Source: Paraglomus occultum (lineage: Eukaryota; Glomeromycota; Glomeromycetes; Paraglomerales; Paraglomeraceae). Taken from it: a DNA stretch of 64,000 nt. Both the position numbers and the translations under genes were made by a program. This document shows, piece after piece, positions 61,628 through 64,000 of the stretch. Within the stretch, counting starts at the first letter, position 1. Each line of letters begins with the position of its first letter. The stretch covers positions 1 to 64,000 of the forward strand of contig CAJVPJ010000019.1 of assembly GCA_910592205.1 (NCBI GenBank). Direction: 5' to 3'. The notes beneath the pieces are model-generated. The model made no database searches. It had not been told where the DNA came from and worked only from the letters and a program-made list of their open reading frames with translations.

Positions 61628-63967
61628 ATGACTGCATCGCATTGTCCCGGAATAGAGGCAAGCTTTCTAGACTTGCATGCAAAGCCTTCGACTAACAATG
61701 TGCAAATCAGTTTAGACTGACTTTTTCCCCTCTATTCAACCTTTGCCGGATATTGAAAATTCAACAGGTTTTAATAGTCATTGATTTCGAGGCTACCTGC
61801 GACGAAAATCCAAACCCCCAGGCCTTGCAGGTTACCAAGGTATTTTTATCTAAGAAAGATTCTCTGTCGCATAACTGTCAGGGTACTCTTGTTTTGGGTT
61901 TCGGTACTGGGCGTGTTCTCGAACCGAATCCTGATTATCTTTTGTTCTGCTTTTTAACGAGAGGTTTTTGATGTATCTCTAACGAGAAAACATATGACTG
62001 GATTTTGCTTGTAAATCGCTTTCGCTTGTACAACAATTAGGAGACGGCAGAAATTATAGAGTTTGCTTGGGTTGTCGTCGATACTAGTACATTGGAAGTG
62101 GTTCGTATAAGTAATATGCTTACGTATATATGATACTATCTTATATCCTGTTGTTAGAACAAACCCGAGCTATAAAAAAATTAACTCGAAATTATGCATG
62201 CCGGATTGTGGCTGCGAATGAACGCGTATATGATGGATTTTTTTTTGTCTACGCGTTGACCTGGATGCTCATCCAAACGATTGTCCTATCTTGTAGGTGT
62301 ATCAACATTCACAATATGTCAAACCGGAAAATACTACTTTGACACCGTTTTGCACGCAACTTACAAATATTACCTGGGATAAACTTGAGAATGCGGGAAC
62401 TCTGAAAGATGCGATAATTGCTTTGGATAACTACATCCAGTCTTATATTGTTTCTCAAGGGAAAAACTTCTGCTTTTGTACACATGGGGCTTGGGATTTA
62501 AGGATTCAATTACCTCGAGAAGCACGTGACAAACACATAGAGCTGCCGTCATACCTAGCTCATTGTCGAATGTTCGACCTGAAACAAGAATATCAAAGAT
62601 GGCAAGTACATCATCCAGATGTCGTATTAAAAAGCCAATCTTTGGGTGAGATGTGTTCAGTGTTTGATCTGCAAGTAGTGGGTCCACAGCACTCTGGGCT
62701 TAATGATTCTCTTACAATGGTCAACATTATCCGATATTTCTGCTCTTTCGGTCATCACGATGTCTTTGTAAACCCTATCGACACAAATGCAGATTTAAAC
62801 CAATTTAAAAAAGAACAATCCAAGGTAATCCATTTGGCAGGTTTACCACACGATGTAACTCAGCATGAATTGGAGGCTTGGTTTTCGGGTCAAGGGGTCC
62901 GACCCACCACTTTATGGATGATTCGAACTCTGGACCAGCAGAAACCAAGCGGTACGGGGTTTGGGATTTTTGCAACTCATGAAGACGCTATGGCTTGCTT
63001 GGAAATGAATGGAAGAACGCTCGGGGATAGAGCGATCGAAGTAAGTCCAAGCAGCGAGCGTGTGATTGAGGTTGCTGGTACGATTTTGGCACCCTTTCCG
63101 GTAGGTTCTTGCGAGTAATATTGAAACATTCCAAAGTAGCAACTTTATACGTGTTTGAGTTTTAGATTGTAACAACTTTCAACCATTATTACCATAAGCT
63201 TAATTTAAGGATAGGAATACTGATAAGTTTTTATATTATGTACCTAAATTTTTGGATGATACGGGTTGTAGACGACAAAAAATCGTGTTCGTCCGGGTGA
63301 TTGGGTTTGTCCTGCGTGTCAATTCCACAATTTCGCTTCACGTCGGAGTTGCTTTAAATGCAATATGATTAACCCCAATCCATCTGTGGTGCAAGCGACA
63401 CCGCCAAATTTCACAATAGGTGACTGGATGTGTCCAAATCCCATGTGCAATTTTCATAATTATGCATCTCGAACACATTGTTTGAAGTGCTGCACTTATA
63501 AACCGCACAATATGTACACACATCCTTCGTCGAACGTACCGTTTCGCCCCGGTGATTGGATGTGTCCGAATCCCAGCTGTCTTTTCCAGAACTTTGCTTC
63601 CAGGACTCATTGTATGAAATGTGGTACGGCGAATATGGGATATGATGCTTATGGAAATCCAACTGGAGATCAAGGAGGATATGGAACGACGGGACATATG
63701 CCAACTGCACCAGCAGCAGCGCCGTTTCGACCGGGTGATTGGTATTGCCCGTCGTGCAACTCTCATAATTTCGCGTCACGGTTTCAGTGTCTTAGGTGCA
63801 ATCTGTCGAAACCTCCACAAGTTGCGAGTAGCGCCGCCAATACCGCAAATATGAAACCTGGTGACTGGTTATGTCGGGGCGAAATGTGTGGATATCATAA
63901 TTTTGCAAAGAGAACTCATTGTGCTAAATGCGGTATGCCCAATAGCAATGCCGAGAACGGATATTAA
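61628..63967 (+). CDS. ERI-type 3'-5' exonuclease fused to RRM and five RanBP2 zinc fingers (Nrp1-like)
   Basis: Exons: 61628-61699 (tentative), 61768-61839, 62041-62100, 62297-63100 and 63272-63967, about 567 aa. DEDDh exonuclease, residues ~25-235: VIDFEATCDENP (Asp/Glu), THGAWDL (Asp), and QHSGLNDS (His and Asp; the ERI1 form is H-x-GLDDS). An RRM follows (~244-322: VIHLAGLPHDVTQHELEAWF ... GTGFGIFATHEDAMACLE). Then come five RanBP2-type fingers with GDW(V/M/Y/L)C, NFASR and C-x2-C, spaced CP-x-C in fingers 1 and 4 and with a four-residue loop in 2, 3 and 5. This order resembles fungal Nrp1-type RNA-binding proteins. RanBP2 fingers often bind single-stranded RNA, so an RNA-trimming role is inferred. 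The first exon and its weak donor (GTGCAA) are the least certain part. The stop lies 33 bp before the window edge. Confidence 0.85.
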
Positions 63968-64000
63968 AGTTTGGGCATGCAAAAAGTGCACCACCAGACA

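Overview
The window is eukaryotic nuclear DNA from a fungus. Most genes are cut by short GT-AG introns (about 60-100 nt), the intergenic DNA is AT-rich, and the conserved proteins are standard eukaryotic housekeeping factors. The best lineage marker is the kinase gene at 9281-11874. It carries repeated modules (Cys-rich segment, then WT(S/T)xN, then an EWIPF/RWIEF-type block) in front of a tyrosine-kinase-like domain with an HCDLHGGN catalytic loop. That layout is typical of the expanded kinase families of arbuscular mycorrhizal fungi (Glomeromycotina), so a Glomeromycotina or close Mucoromycota genome is my inference.

Layout. 0-5 kb: the edge of a minus-strand gene, then AT-rich DNA with no recognisable gene. 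5.3 kb: a 55-aa single-pass membrane protein. 7-8.3 kb: a membrane-anchored cupredoxin (-). 9.3-11.9 kb: the kinase (+). 12.5-13.1 kb: unresolved coding-like sequence. 13.2-14.5 kb: a seven-exon Fta4-type kinetochore gene (+). 14.7-16.8 kb: geranylgeranyltransferase-I beta subunit (-), with one apparent frameshift. 17.0-19.2 kb: PYM (-) and NOSIP (+), head to head. 20.0-22.7 kb: a DHX40-like DEAH helicase (+). 25.2-27.9 kb: a probable mitochondrial protein (-) and a large transcriptional-type cyclin (+), head to head. 29.1-30.3 kb: a TEA/ATTS transcription factor (+). 31.8-33.8 kb: an ARL6IP1-like reticulon-homology ER protein (-). 35.1-41.5 kb: the decapping scaffold EDC4/Ge-1 (-). 41.5-47.9 kb: a gene-poor AT-rich stretch. 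47.9-50.1 kb: a SAP-domain protein (+). 50-53.6 kb: sparse, two weak ORFs. 53.7-54.8 kb: a TMEM41/VTT membrane protein (+). 55.6-57.7 kb: SPF45/RBM17 (+). 58.4-58.8 kb: a decayed DDE transposase tail. 58.8-59.2 kb: mitoribosomal mS33 (-), head to head with mitochondrial TrpRS (+, 59.5-61.1 kb). 61.6-64.0 kb: an exonuclease-RRM-RanBP2 zinc-finger protein (+).

Many of the genes act in RNA metabolism: PYM (exon-junction complex recycling), NOSIP, a DEAH helicase, EDC4 (decapping), SPF45 (3' splice site choice) and the ERI-type exonuclease. They are not an operon-like system. I see no CRISPR array, gene cluster or obviously new system. The exon models below were derived by hand from splice signals, reading-frame phase and family similarity. 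Internal exon phases were checked and close in frame, except at the noted frameshift.
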